A stretch of 5,337 bases of DNA from an uncultured Alphaproteobacteria bacterium. Its GTDB lineage: Bacteria; Pseudomonadota; Alphaproteobacteria; Puniceispirillales; Puniceispirillaceae. The notes below the pieces were generated by a model. That model saw nothing but the letters and a program-made list of their open reading frames with translations. It did no database searches and was not told the DNA's origin. The DNA lies in NCBI GenBank assembly GCA_913031555.1, contig CAJWDO010000134.1:1-5337 (forward strand). The letters run 5' to 3'. This document shows positions 1-5,337 of the stretch, in pieces (the stretch's first letter is position 1; the number at the start of each line of letters is the position of its first letter). Both the position numbers and the translations under genes were made by a program.

Positions 1-2457
1 GATGCCGCTTCGATCCTCGATGTCACGAATGTCGATGATGCATTCATGCGCTACCCGCCCGTTCGCGCCGGTATAGAGAACCGAATAATGCGGTGCCAGC
101 CGTGCCGCCATGTAATTGGCGGCAAGAATGGCTATCCCCGTGGCCGCCTTCAGACCCTTGCTTCCCATCATGCGGATATAAGCATAGGTGATCGGCAGGA
201 TGCCGGCGGACCCGAACGGGGCGGCACTGACCGCACCTTCGCCAGCCAGTGGCGAGCCTGGCAGAAACGGCACCAGATGCGCCGCGACGCCAATCGGCCC
301 AACGCCCGGGCCACCACCGCCATGTGGGATGCAGAAGGTCTTGTGAAGGTTCAGATGGCTGACATCTGCACCGAATTCCGGCAGCGAGCAATGTCCGACA
401 AGGGCGTTCAGATTGGCCCCGTCGACATAGACCTGACCGCCGGCCTCATGGACGATCTCGCACAGCTCGACGATCGATTCCTCGAACACGCCATGCGTCG
501 AGGGGTAGGTGACCATGATGGCCGCCAGCGAATCGCGATGCGCTTCGGACTTTGCTTTCAGATCCTCAAGGTCGACATTGCCGTCATCATCGCATTTGAC
601 AACCACGACCTTCATGCCGGCCATTGCCGCCGAGGCCGGGTTGGTGCCATGCGCCGATTGCGGGATCAGGCAGACATTGCGACCGCTTTCGCCGCGCGAG
701 TCATGATAGCGCGAGATCGCCAGCAGCCCGGCAAACTCGCCCTGTGACCCGGCATTCGGCTGCAGCGACACGCCGGCATAGCCTGTGGATTCGGCCAGCA
801 TCGCCTCAAGCCGCGCGATCATCGCGGCATAGCCCTTGGCCTGATCGGCTGGCGCGTAGGGGTGGATGTTGGCAAATTCTGGCCAGGTAACCGGGATCAT
901 CTCGGCGGTGGCGTTCAGCTTCATCGTGCAGGACCCAAGCGGGATCATGCAGCGGTCAAGCGCCAGATCGCGGTCAGCGAGGCTGCGCATATAGCGCAGC
1001 ATCTCGGTTTCGGTGCGATAACGATGAAACACCGGCTGGCGCATGAAACCATCGGCCCGGCGCAGCGCATCCGGGATCGCGGCTGGCGGCGTGGCACCGC
1101 CGGCACCACTGGCGTCAAGCGCGGCAAGAAGACGGTCCAGAATCCCGGGTGAGCTTGTCTCGTCGAAACTGGCGGCGATGGCGCCATCCATCGCGCGCAG
1201 ATTGATATCGGCCGCACACGCCGCGGCGATCAGATCATCGCGGTCGTCAGGTGCCTCGATGACGACAGTATCAAAGAACTCGTCATGCCTGACAGTCCGC
1301 CCTGCGGCCCGCATGGCGGTGGCAAAGTGGCAGGCCATGGCATGGGCATGGCCGGCGATGCGGGTCAGGCCCTCCGGCCCGTGCCACAATCCGTAGAATC
1401 CGGCCATCACCGCCAGCAGGACCTGCGCGGTACAGATGTTCGAGGTCGCCTTCTCGCGGCGGATATGCTGCTCGCGGGTCTGTAGCGCCAACCGATAGGC
1501 CATGCGCCCGCCACTGTCCTGGCTGACCCCGACAAGCCGGCCCGGAATGGCGCGTTGATGCGCCGTGCGACAGGCAAAGAAGGCGGCATGTGGTCCGCCA
1601 TATCCAAAGGGAACGCCAAAGCGTTGCGTCGACCCAAGAACAATGTCGGCACCAAGATTGCCAGGCGCCTCGAGAAGCGTCAGCGCCAGCAGGTCCGAGG
1701 AGATGATGGCAAGGCCGCCGGCATCATGGATGGCGTCGATGGCCGGCCTGATGTCACGCACCGCGCCACTGCTTCCCGGGTAGCTGATCAGAACGCCAAA
1801 ACAGCCTTCCTCATAGGGCGCTTCGGGCGCGGCGATCACGATTTCGATTCCGATCGGCTTTGCCCGCGTTCGCAGCACGGCCAGCGTCTGCGGATGGGTG
1901 TCGGGGTCGACCCGGAAGATAGTGCCCTTGCCGCGATGCGCGCGGAACGCCATCGCCATGCCCTCGGCGGCGGCTGTCGCCTCATCAAGAAGCGAACCGT
2001 TGGAAATATCCATGCCGGTCAATTCGGTGATCATTGTCTGGAAATTCAGGATCGCCTCGAGACGGCCTTGTGAGATTTCCGGCTGGTACGGCGTGTAGGC
2101 GGTGTACCAGGCCGGGTTTTCCAGCACGTTGCGAAGCACCACCGGTGGTGTGTAACAGCCATAATAACCCATGCCGATCAGCGACGTGGCCACCTTGTTC
2201 TGTGATGCCAGCGTCCTCATTTCGGCCAGAATATCAGCCTCGGACAGCGCCTCGGGAAGGTTCATCTCGTCATGGCGACGGATACCGGCCGGGATCACCT
2301 CGTCAAGAAGCGTCTCCAGCGAGGGGACATCGAGGCTCGTAAGCATGGTCGTTATGTCATGCGGATTCAGCCCGATGTGACGGGTCTCGAATGCTGCCTG
2401 TGGCGTGTCCTGCGGGACGCCATTCACGTCGTTCAACGATGACTCAAGTGGTGACAT
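1..2457 (-). CDS. gcvP: Glycine dehydrogenase (decarboxylating), P-protein of the glycine cleavage system; C-terminus cut by window edge
   Basis: P-protein is the cytoplasmic PLP enzyme that decarboxylates glycine and loads the aminomethyl group onto lipoyl-GcvH. Reading the minus strand from the ATG at 2457 gives 819 uninterrupted codons to base 1. The family is usually about 950-960 residues, so the C-terminus lies outside. This is the long single-chain form with both halves fused, not the split GcvPA/GcvPB form. The N-terminal half carries [10 protein letters not shown] (95-104), [13 protein letters not shown] (155-167), [15 protein letters not shown] and [11 protein letters not shown] (326-336). 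The C-terminal half carries LGSCTMK (about 507-513), AHGTNPASA (602-610) and LHKTF with the PLP-binding lysine at 706, followed by a glycine-rich HGGGGPG. The start is set by AAAGGAGA at 2463-2470, five bases before ATG. It is the last gene of the gcvT-gcvH-gcvP run seen here. No frameshift or missing motif was found in the visible part. Confidence 0.97.
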   Translation of the reverse strand, partial: MSPLESSLNDVNGVPQDTPQAAFETRHIGLNPHDITTMLTSLDVPSLETLLDEVIPAGIRRHDEMNLPEALSEADILAEMRTLASQNKVATSLIGMGYYGCYTPPVVLRNVLENPAWYTAYTPYQPEISQGRLEAILNFQTMITELTGMDISNGSLLDEATAAAEGMAMAFRAHRGKGTIFRVDPDTHPQTLAVLRTRAKPIGIEIVIAAPEAPYEEGCFGVLISYPGSSGAVRDIRPAIDAIHDAGGLAIISSDLLALTLLEAPGNLGADIVLGSTQRFGVPFGYGGPHAAFFACRTAHQRAIPGRLVGVSQDSGGRMAYRLALQTREQHIRREKATSNICTAQVLLAVMAGFYGLWHGPEGLTRIAGHAHAMACHFATAMRAAGRTVRHDEFFDTVVIEAPDDRDDLIAAACAADINLRAMDGAIAASFDETSSPGILDRLLAALDASGAGGATPPAAIPDALRRADGFMRQPVFHRYRTETEMLRYMRSLADRDLALDRCMIPLGSCTMKLNATAEMIPVTWPEFANIHPYAPADQAKGYAAMIARLEAMLAESTGYAGVSLQPNAGSQGEFAGLLAISRYHDSRGESGRNVCLIPQSAHGTNPASAAMAGMKVVVVKCDDDGNVDLEDLKAKSEAHRDSLAAIMVTYPSTHGVFEESIVELCEIVHEAGGQVYVDGANLNALVGHCSLPEFGADVSHLNLHKTFCIPHGGGGPGVGPIGVAAHLVPFLPGSPLAGEGAVSAAPFGSAGILPITYAYIRMMGSKGLKAATGIAILAANYMAARLAPHYSVLYTGANGRVAHECIIDIRDIEDRSGI

Positions 2458-2462
2458 GGTGG

Positions 2463-2470
2463 TCTCCTTT
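2463..2470 (-). promoter_or_regulatory. Ribosome binding site of gcvP
   Basis: The minus strand reads AAAGGAGA followed by CCACC and the ATG at 2457. This is a strong Shine-Dalgarno match at normal spacing. It suggests gcvP is translated independently of gcvH, whose stop lies 117 bases upstream. Confidence 0.85.
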
Positions 2471-2475
2471 ACTTT

Positions 2476-2507
2476 TCTTTTCAGCCGCTGGTCTTTTCAG
2501 CCGGTGG
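2476..2507. repeat. Two-copy 16-bp tandem repeat in the gcvH-gcvP spacer
   Basis: On the plus strand TCTTTTCAGCCGCTGG (2476-2491) is followed directly by TCTTTTCAGCCGGTGG (2492-2507), which differs at one base. It looks like a local duplication just upstream of the gcvP ribosome binding site. No function is evident, but the second copy supplies one arm of the hairpin at 2499-2516. Confidence 0.75.
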
Positions 2508-2516
2508 CACCCGGCT
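2499..2516 (-). other. Small hairpin in the gcvH-gcvP intergenic RNA
   Basis: On the minus strand AGCCGG and CCGGCT can pair as a 6-bp stem around the 6-base loop GTGCCA. The stem is followed by GAAAAG rather than a U run, so it is not an intrinsic terminator of the gcv transcript. It could be an RNA processing or stability element, or chance in GC-rich DNA. The rest of the 117-base spacer shows no open frame of note. Confidence 0.35.
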
Positions 2517-2574
2517 CCATTACATTCTTCCGGCGGTGCCGGGCGGGTGGGGGTCCGCCAACACACGCTGATCT

Positions 2575-2937
2575 CTAGGCAATCATGGCGCTGTAGGTGG
2601 TTTCATCCATCAGTTCGTCGAGGTCGCCTGCATCGGCCACCTTGATCTTGAACAGCCAGCAATCATGGGCCCGGTCGGGGGTGATGCCGGCAAGGTCGTC
2701 GAGCAGTGCGTCATTGACCTCGGTGATCTCTCCGCCGGCCGGGCTGTAGATGTCGGAGGCGGCCTTTACCGATTCGAACACCGCGACCGAGTCGCCCTTG
2801 TTGACCGTCGTGCCGGCCTCGGGAAGCTCGACGAATACGATGTCGCCAAGCTGTTCGATGGCGTGGGGTGAAATGCCGACCGCCCCCGTATCACCGTCAA
2901 GATTGATCCATTCATGGTCTTCTGTGTAACGCAGCAT
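2575..2937 (-). CDS. gcvH: Glycine cleavage system H protein (lipoyl carrier)
   Basis: H-protein carries the aminomethyl intermediate on a lipoyl arm between P-, T- and L-proteins. The 120-residue product is a little short of the usual 125-130. It begins MLRYTEDHEWI and has GISPHAIEQLGDIVFVELPE (21-40), the hallmark start of the family. The lipoylation motif is ESVKAASDIYSP (55-66), with Lys58 as the modified residue, followed by GGEITEVN (68-75). The C-terminal end fits (CWLFKIKV, then a helix ending YSAMIA). One oddity is that the stretch before the conserved tryptophan, usually like NEDPYGEGW, reads ITPDRAHDCW here (85-94). The frame runs open upstream to an ATG at 3036, but that start would overlap gcvT. 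The ATG at 2937 has GGGGAGGAG just upstream and matches the family N-terminus. It lies 25 bases after gcvT and so shares its transcript. Confidence 0.97.
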   Translation of the reverse strand: MLRYTEDHEWINLDGDTGAVGISPHAIEQLGDIVFVELPEAGTTVNKGDSVAVFESVKAASDIYSPAGGEITEVNDALLDDLAGITPDRAHDCWLFKIKVADAGDLDELMDETTYSAMIA

Positions 2938-2943
2938 GTTGAT

Positions 2944-2952
2944 CTCCTCCCC
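2944..2952 (-). promoter_or_regulatory. Ribosome binding site of gcvH
   Basis: The minus strand carries GGGGAGGAG, then ATCAAC and the ATG at 2937. This purine-rich site decides between the start at 2937 and the longer in-frame start at 3036, which lies inside gcvT. Confidence 0.8.
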
Positions 2953-2962
2953 TGCTGTTCTG

Positions 2963-4069
2963 TCATCCACGGATATAGCGATGTGGCACCAGCGGCAGCG
3001 CCGCAACGGTAACCGGCACCTCGCGCCCGCGAACAAGTGCGTTTATTTCTGTTCCCGGCATGGCCAGCGCCGCGTCGACAAAGCCAAGGGCCGCCGGCGC
3101 ATCAAGGCTCGGGGCAAAGCCGCCCGATGTCACCTGGCCGACGATCCTGCCCTCACATTCAAGTTCGGCCCCGTCGCGCACCGGGCGGCCACCCTGCGGC
3201 AACAACCCGACCAGCTGTCTGGCGGGGCCATGATTCCAGTCATTCATGATGGCGGCGGCGCCGGGAAAATCGGCAGCCTCGCGGCGCCGTTTCGCCAGCG
3301 CGAAGCGCAATCCGGCAGCCACCGGGTTGATCGTCTCGTCAAGCTCATGTCCCCAAAGCGGTAGGCCGGCTTCAAGTCGCAGCGTGTCACGCGCACCGAG
3401 GCCGGCAAGGCTTACCGCCGCATCGTCACACAGAAGCTCGGCAAGCTGGACGGCTTTGCCGGATGGTATCGAAATTTCGAACCCGTCCTCGCCGGTATAG
3501 CCCGATCTGGTGATTATGCAGTCAACGCCGTCGATGGTAAAATGCCCGATCTGCATGAAGAAGAAACCGTCAAGATCGACACCAAGCCGCCGCAGCACCT
3601 GTGGCGATTCCGGACCCTGCAGCGCCAGCAGCGCCCGGTCATCACGCACATTCATCTTCACATTGTCAGTAGGGTTGGCCCGGAGATTTGCCCGAAGATG
3701 GGCGATGTCATGGTCGGCCCGGCCGGCATTGACGACAAGTTGCAGATCGCCATCAAGGCGCGCGATCATCAGATCGTCGAGAACACCGCCATTGTCATCA
3801 AGGAGCAGTGAGTAGCGGATACGCCCCTCGGTGATTGCGCCGACATCGGTCGGGGTCAGACGTTCCAGCGCCACATCAGCATCGCCGCCGGCCAGCCAGA
3901 TCTGGGCCATGTGCGATACATCGAACAGACCGGCGCCGGTTCGCGTCGCCAGGTGCTCGGCCTTGATGCCGTCGGCATACTGCACCGGCATGTCCCAACC
4001 GGCGAACTGCACCATCCGCGCGCTGTTGGCGAGGTGGAAATCGTAAAGTGGGGTCCTGCGGGTCTCCAC
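2963..4069 (-). CDS. gcvT: Glycine cleavage system T protein (aminomethyltransferase)
   Basis: T-protein takes the aminomethyl group from GcvH, releases ammonia and transfers the one-carbon unit to tetrahydrofolate, giving 5,10-methylene-THF. From the GTG at 4069 the product is 368 residues, a normal length. It starts (M)ETRRTPLYDFH and continues ARMVQFAGWDMPVQY (17-31) and LFDVSHMAQI (48-57). GGVLDDLMI (94-102) contains the aspartate pair in the folate-site motif. Further motifs are LALQGPES (148-155), SGYTGEDGFE (189-198) and GARDTLRLEAGLPLWGHE (225-242). The C-terminal domain ends HRYIRG. The frame extends upstream to an ATG at 4093 and a TTG at 4114, but these lie in the terminator hairpin or its U-tract and have no ribosome binding site. 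The GTG has AGGAG seven bases upstream and fits the family N-terminus. It is the first gene of the operon, directly behind the glycine riboswitch. Confidence 0.96.
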   Translation of the reverse strand: METRRTPLYDFHLANSARMVQFAGWDMPVQYADGIKAEHLATRTGAGLFDVSHMAQIWLAGGDADVALERLTPTDVGAITEGRIRYSLLLDDNGGVLDDLMIARLDGDLQLVVNAGRADHDIAHLRANLRANPTDNVKMNVRDDRALLALQGPESPQVLRRLGVDLDGFFFMQIGHFTIDGVDCIITRSGYTGEDGFEISIPSGKAVQLAELLCDDAAVSLAGLGARDTLRLEAGLPLWGHELDETINPVAAGLRFALAKRRREAADFPGAAAIMNDWNHGPARQLVGLLPQGGRPVRDGAELECEGRIVGQVTSGGFAPSLDAPAALGFVDAALAMPGTEINALVRGREVPVTVAALPLVPHRYIRG

Positions 4070-4076
4070 GGGGGTA

Positions 4077-4081
4077 CTCCT
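4077..4081 (-). promoter_or_regulatory. Ribosome binding site that fixes the GTG start of gcvT
   Basis: The minus strand reads AGGAG, then TACCCCC, then GTG at 4069, a seven-base spacing. No comparable purine run precedes the upstream in-frame ATG at 4093, so the site supports the shorter gcvT. It lies just outside the terminator hairpin, so riboswitch control is more likely transcriptional than by masking this site. Confidence 0.8.
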
Positions 4082-4093
4082 GTTGCGACGCAT

Positions 4094-4124
4094 AAGAAAA
4101 CGCAATTCGACCAAGTCGAACGCG
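4094..4124 (-). terminator. Intrinsic terminator hairpin, likely riboswitch expression platform
   Basis: On the minus strand TTCGAC (4120-4115) and GTCGAA (4111-4106) pair around a TTG loop. The stem extends by a G-U pair and, past one bulged U, by three more pairs between CGC (4124-4122) and GCG (4103-4101). It is followed directly by TTTTCTT. This is the form of a rho-independent terminator, placed between the end of the second glycine aptamer and the gcvT ribosome binding site. That position is expected for a switch that aborts transcription in the leader. The direction of control cannot be read from the sequence with certainty; activation by glycine is typical of gcv operons. Confidence 0.7.
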
Positions 4125-4349
4125 CCCCCTCTGTCGTCGAACCTGAGAGATTTCCCGCCTGATCATACATTATACGGGCCTGAAGCCCTGAATGATGTGA
4201 CGGCGGCTTTCCCCGTCGGTGGGCACTGCCGTGCCGCTTTCCAGAGTGCTCACAGAATAGGGAGTACAGGCACCTGAGAGTTTCCTGGGCCGTTGCTCCT
4301 TCGGTGGCCACAACAATTAACGCCGTTGTGACTCTCTCCCCCCTACTGT
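4124..4349 (-). ncRNA. Tandem glycine riboswitch (two aptamers) in the gcvTHP leader
   Basis: This leader RNA binds glycine and controls the glycine cleavage operon. Aptamer I (about 4258-4345) has GGGAGAG at its 5' side, a CACAAC/GTTGTG hairpin, the conserved CCACCGAAGGAGCA (4307-4294) and CTCTCAGG (4280-4273). Its closing helix is TAGGG (4345-4341) with CCCTA (4262-4258). The leader ACAG (4349-4346) can also pair with linker CTGT (4255-4252), as in the leader-linker helix of tandem glycine switches. Aptamer II (about 4127-4246) starts CTCTGGAAAG, has ACCGACGGGGAAA (4220-4208) and a second CTCTCAGG (4149-4142), and closes with CAGAG. It contains a long branched arm: CCGCC/GGCGG, then ATCAT/ATGAT, then GGGC/GCCC. 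The motifs, their order and the gcvT neighbour make the identification firm; exact ends are approximate. Confidence 0.93.
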
Positions 4350-4362
4350 ATCGAGCATCTCA

Positions 4363-4391
4363 ATGCTATGCGGTAAGTCTGATGAAGGCAA
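4363..4391 (-). promoter_or_regulatory. Probable sigma-70-type promoter of the gcvTHP operon
   Basis: On the minus strand TTGCCT (4391-4386) and TAGCAT (4368-4363) are separated by exactly 17 bases. Each box matches four of six consensus bases. Transcription would start near 4356, a few bases before the first paired base of the riboswitch at about 4349, which is where the leader should begin. The -35 box lies in one arm of the inverted repeat at 4385-4420. Confidence 0.5.
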
Positions 4392-4420
4392 GGGCCAAAG
4401 CGCCACATCCCCTTTGCCTT
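4385..4420. repeat. Inverted repeat overlapping the gcv -35 region
   Basis: AAGGCAAGGG (4385-4394) and CCCTTTGCCTT (4410-4420) are reverse complements apart from one extra base, with a 15-base centre. The left arm covers the proposed -35 box of gcvTHP. It could be an operator or a cruciform-type dyad. No known regulator motif was recognised. Confidence 0.45.
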
Positions 4421-4448
4421 GCGACAGGCGGTGGCCAACCCCATATCC

Positions 4449-4461
4449 CGTGAGCGTCACG
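4449..4461. repeat. 13-bp dyad CGTGAGCGTCACG upstream of the peptidase gene
   Basis: CGTGA and TCACG are perfect 5-bp inverted arms around GCG. It sits 38 bases before the peptidase start, where an operator could lie. The arms are short, so chance is possible. Between 4350 and 4499 no other element was found apart from the promoter and dyads listed. Confidence 0.3.
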
Positions 4462-4499
4462 AGCATGGCGTCATTTGGTCAGTATCAGCGAGATTTCAC

Positions 4500-5337
4500 A
4501 TGCCCGACAGCAGCCCCATCTGGGACCTTACGGATCTCTACAGCACCATCGAGGATGGCGCGATTGCCGCCGATATCGAGGCGTCGCGCAAAGCGGCAAA
4601 GTCACTTGCCGCCGACTGGCGTGGCAGGCTTGGCGAGGCGGATGGCCCACAGCTTGCCACGCTGATTGCCGAATATGAGCGGATTCTCGAAACGCTTGGC
4701 AAGGTGGCAAGCCACGCGCAGCTGCAATTTGCCGCCAACACAACCGATGCCAATATAGCGCGCCATCACCAGTCGGTCCGCGAGGCTGGCGCGGAGATTG
4801 GTGCCGAACTCCTGTTTGTCGAGCTTGAACTGGCGACGCTGCCGCAGGCGCGTATCGACGAGCTGTGCGAGACGGAGGCGGTGGCAGCATGGATGCCGTG
4901 GCTTCGCCGGGTCCGCGCCATGGCGCCCCATCAGCTCGATCCCGACATGGAGCGGATGCTCGCCGAGCGCGCGCCGACAGGCCGCGGCGCCTGGGTACGG
5001 CTGTTTGATGAAACCGCGGCGGCGCTGCGGTTTTCCTTCAAGGGCGCCGAGGTCACCGAAGCCGAAATTCTGAATTCCCTGGCAAGTACCGAAGCCGATG
5101 AACGTCGCGAGGCCGGTGCCTCGCTGTCGACGACCTTGAAGGCGAATCAGCGTCTGTTGTCGCTTGTCCTCAACACAATCGCCAAGGACAAGGAAATCGA
5201 AGATCGCTGGCGTGGGTTCAAACGGCCTGTGGCATCGCGCAATCTGGACAATGATGTCGATGACGAGGTGGTCGACGCGCTGGTCACAGCCGTTGATGCG
5301 CGCAACGCTGACCTGGCTCATCGCTATTATCGGCTGA
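4500..5337 (+). CDS. pepF: Oligoendopeptidase F (M3 family zinc metallopeptidase), N-terminal part, cut by right window edge
   Basis: Members of this family are cytoplasmic zinc metallopeptidases that cut short peptides and share in peptide recycling. The ATG at 4500 opens 279 uninterrupted codons to the right edge, with one extra base. The family is about 600 residues, so this is under half of the protein, and the catalytic HExxH helix would lie beyond the window. The visible part starts MPDSSPIWDLTDLY, with the WDLTDLY opening (8-14) typical of PepF. It is mostly helical and charged, with no signal peptide or membrane segment. The best family match is near the end: RGFKRPVASRNLDNDVDDEV (238-257), then HRYYRL (274-279), like the RGY...SRHLSNDVD...HRYYRLK stretch of the M3B/PepF clade. 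The upstream region has only a weak Shine-Dalgarno (GAGA), so the start rests mainly on the family N-terminus. It is transcribed away from gcvTHP and has no clear functional tie to it. The gene symbol is by family only. Confidence 0.88.
   Translation, partial: MPDSSPIWDLTDLYSTIEDGAIAADIEASRKAAKSLAADWRGRLGEADGPQLATLIAEYERILETLGKVASHAQLQFAANTTDANIARHHQSVREAGAEIGAELLFVELELATLPQARIDELCETEAVAAWMPWLRRVRAMAPHQLDPDMERMLAERAPTGRGAWVRLFDETAAALRFSFKGAEVTEAEILNSLASTEADERREAGASLSTTLKANQRLLSLVLNTIAKDKEIEDRWRGFKRPVASRNLDNDVDDEVVDALVTAVDARNADLAHRYYRL

Noticed and set aside
46..747. A 233-codon plus-strand open frame
   Set aside because: It is antisense to gcvP, whose minus-strand frame carries all family motifs here. 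The translation resembles no family I know; long antisense frames are expected in GC-rich DNA.
2523..2570. GC-rich inverted segments downstream of gcvH as an operon terminator
   Set aside because: The possible stems are short (about 5 bp) and no U-tract follows on the minus strand.
2575..3036. A longer GcvH starting at the ATG at 3036 (153 residues)
   Set aside because: The extra 33 residues overlap the end of gcvT and do not resemble the family, while the ATG at 2937 has a strong ribosome binding site.
4169..4174. A perfect TATAAT on the minus strand inside aptamer II, as a possible internal promoter
   Set aside because: No acceptable -35 box lies 16-18 bases upstream, and the bases are explained by the paired arm of the riboswitch.
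4419..4447. Possible plus-strand promoter for pepF (TTGCGA, 17 bases, CATATC)
   Set aside because: The -10 box matches only three of six consensus bases. The spacing is right but the evidence is too weak to annotate.
4602..5321. A 239-codon minus-strand open frame
   Set aside because: It is antisense to the peptidase gene, which has the recognisable PepF wording. No family features were seen in the antisense product.

Overview
The window looks like chromosomal DNA of an alphaproteobacterium. It is GC-rich, with GcvP as a single chain, the order gcvT-gcvH-gcvP, and a tandem glycine riboswitch ahead of gcvT. The protein wording would fit a marine SAR116/Rhodospirillales-like lineage, but that placement is inference from memory and no search was run. 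I see no mobile element, phage gene, CRISPR array, tRNA or rRNA.

Most of the window (about 1-4391) is one minus-strand unit. Reading 5' to 3' on that strand, it has a probable promoter (about 4363-4391), a tandem glycine riboswitch (about 4124-4349), and an intrinsic terminator as its likely expression platform (about 4094-4124). These are followed by gcvT (GTG start at 4069, stop at 2963), a 25-base gap, gcvH (2937-2575), a 117-base gap holding a 16-bp tandem duplication and a small hairpin, and gcvP from 2457 off the left edge. The gcvP frame is open for all 819 codons present; about 130-140 C-terminal residues should lie outside.

The right part holds a divergently transcribed plus-strand gene from 4500 to beyond the right edge. 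It is the N-terminal 279 residues of an M3-family oligoendopeptidase F. The roughly 150 bases between riboswitch and peptidase gene form a shared divergent control region with two inverted repeats.

GcvP decarboxylates glycine and passes the aminomethyl group to the lipoyl arm of GcvH. GcvT then releases ammonia and forms 5,10-methylene-tetrahydrofolate. Lpd, the fourth component, is not in the window. The riboswitch would tie transcription of the whole operon to glycine level. The peptidase has no evident link beyond general peptide and amino-acid turnover.

I found no previously undescribed system. The points worth a second look are the compact terminator platform with a duplicated TTCGAC arm, the structured gcvH-gcvP spacer, an atypical C-terminal motif in GcvH and the dyads in the divergent promoter region.
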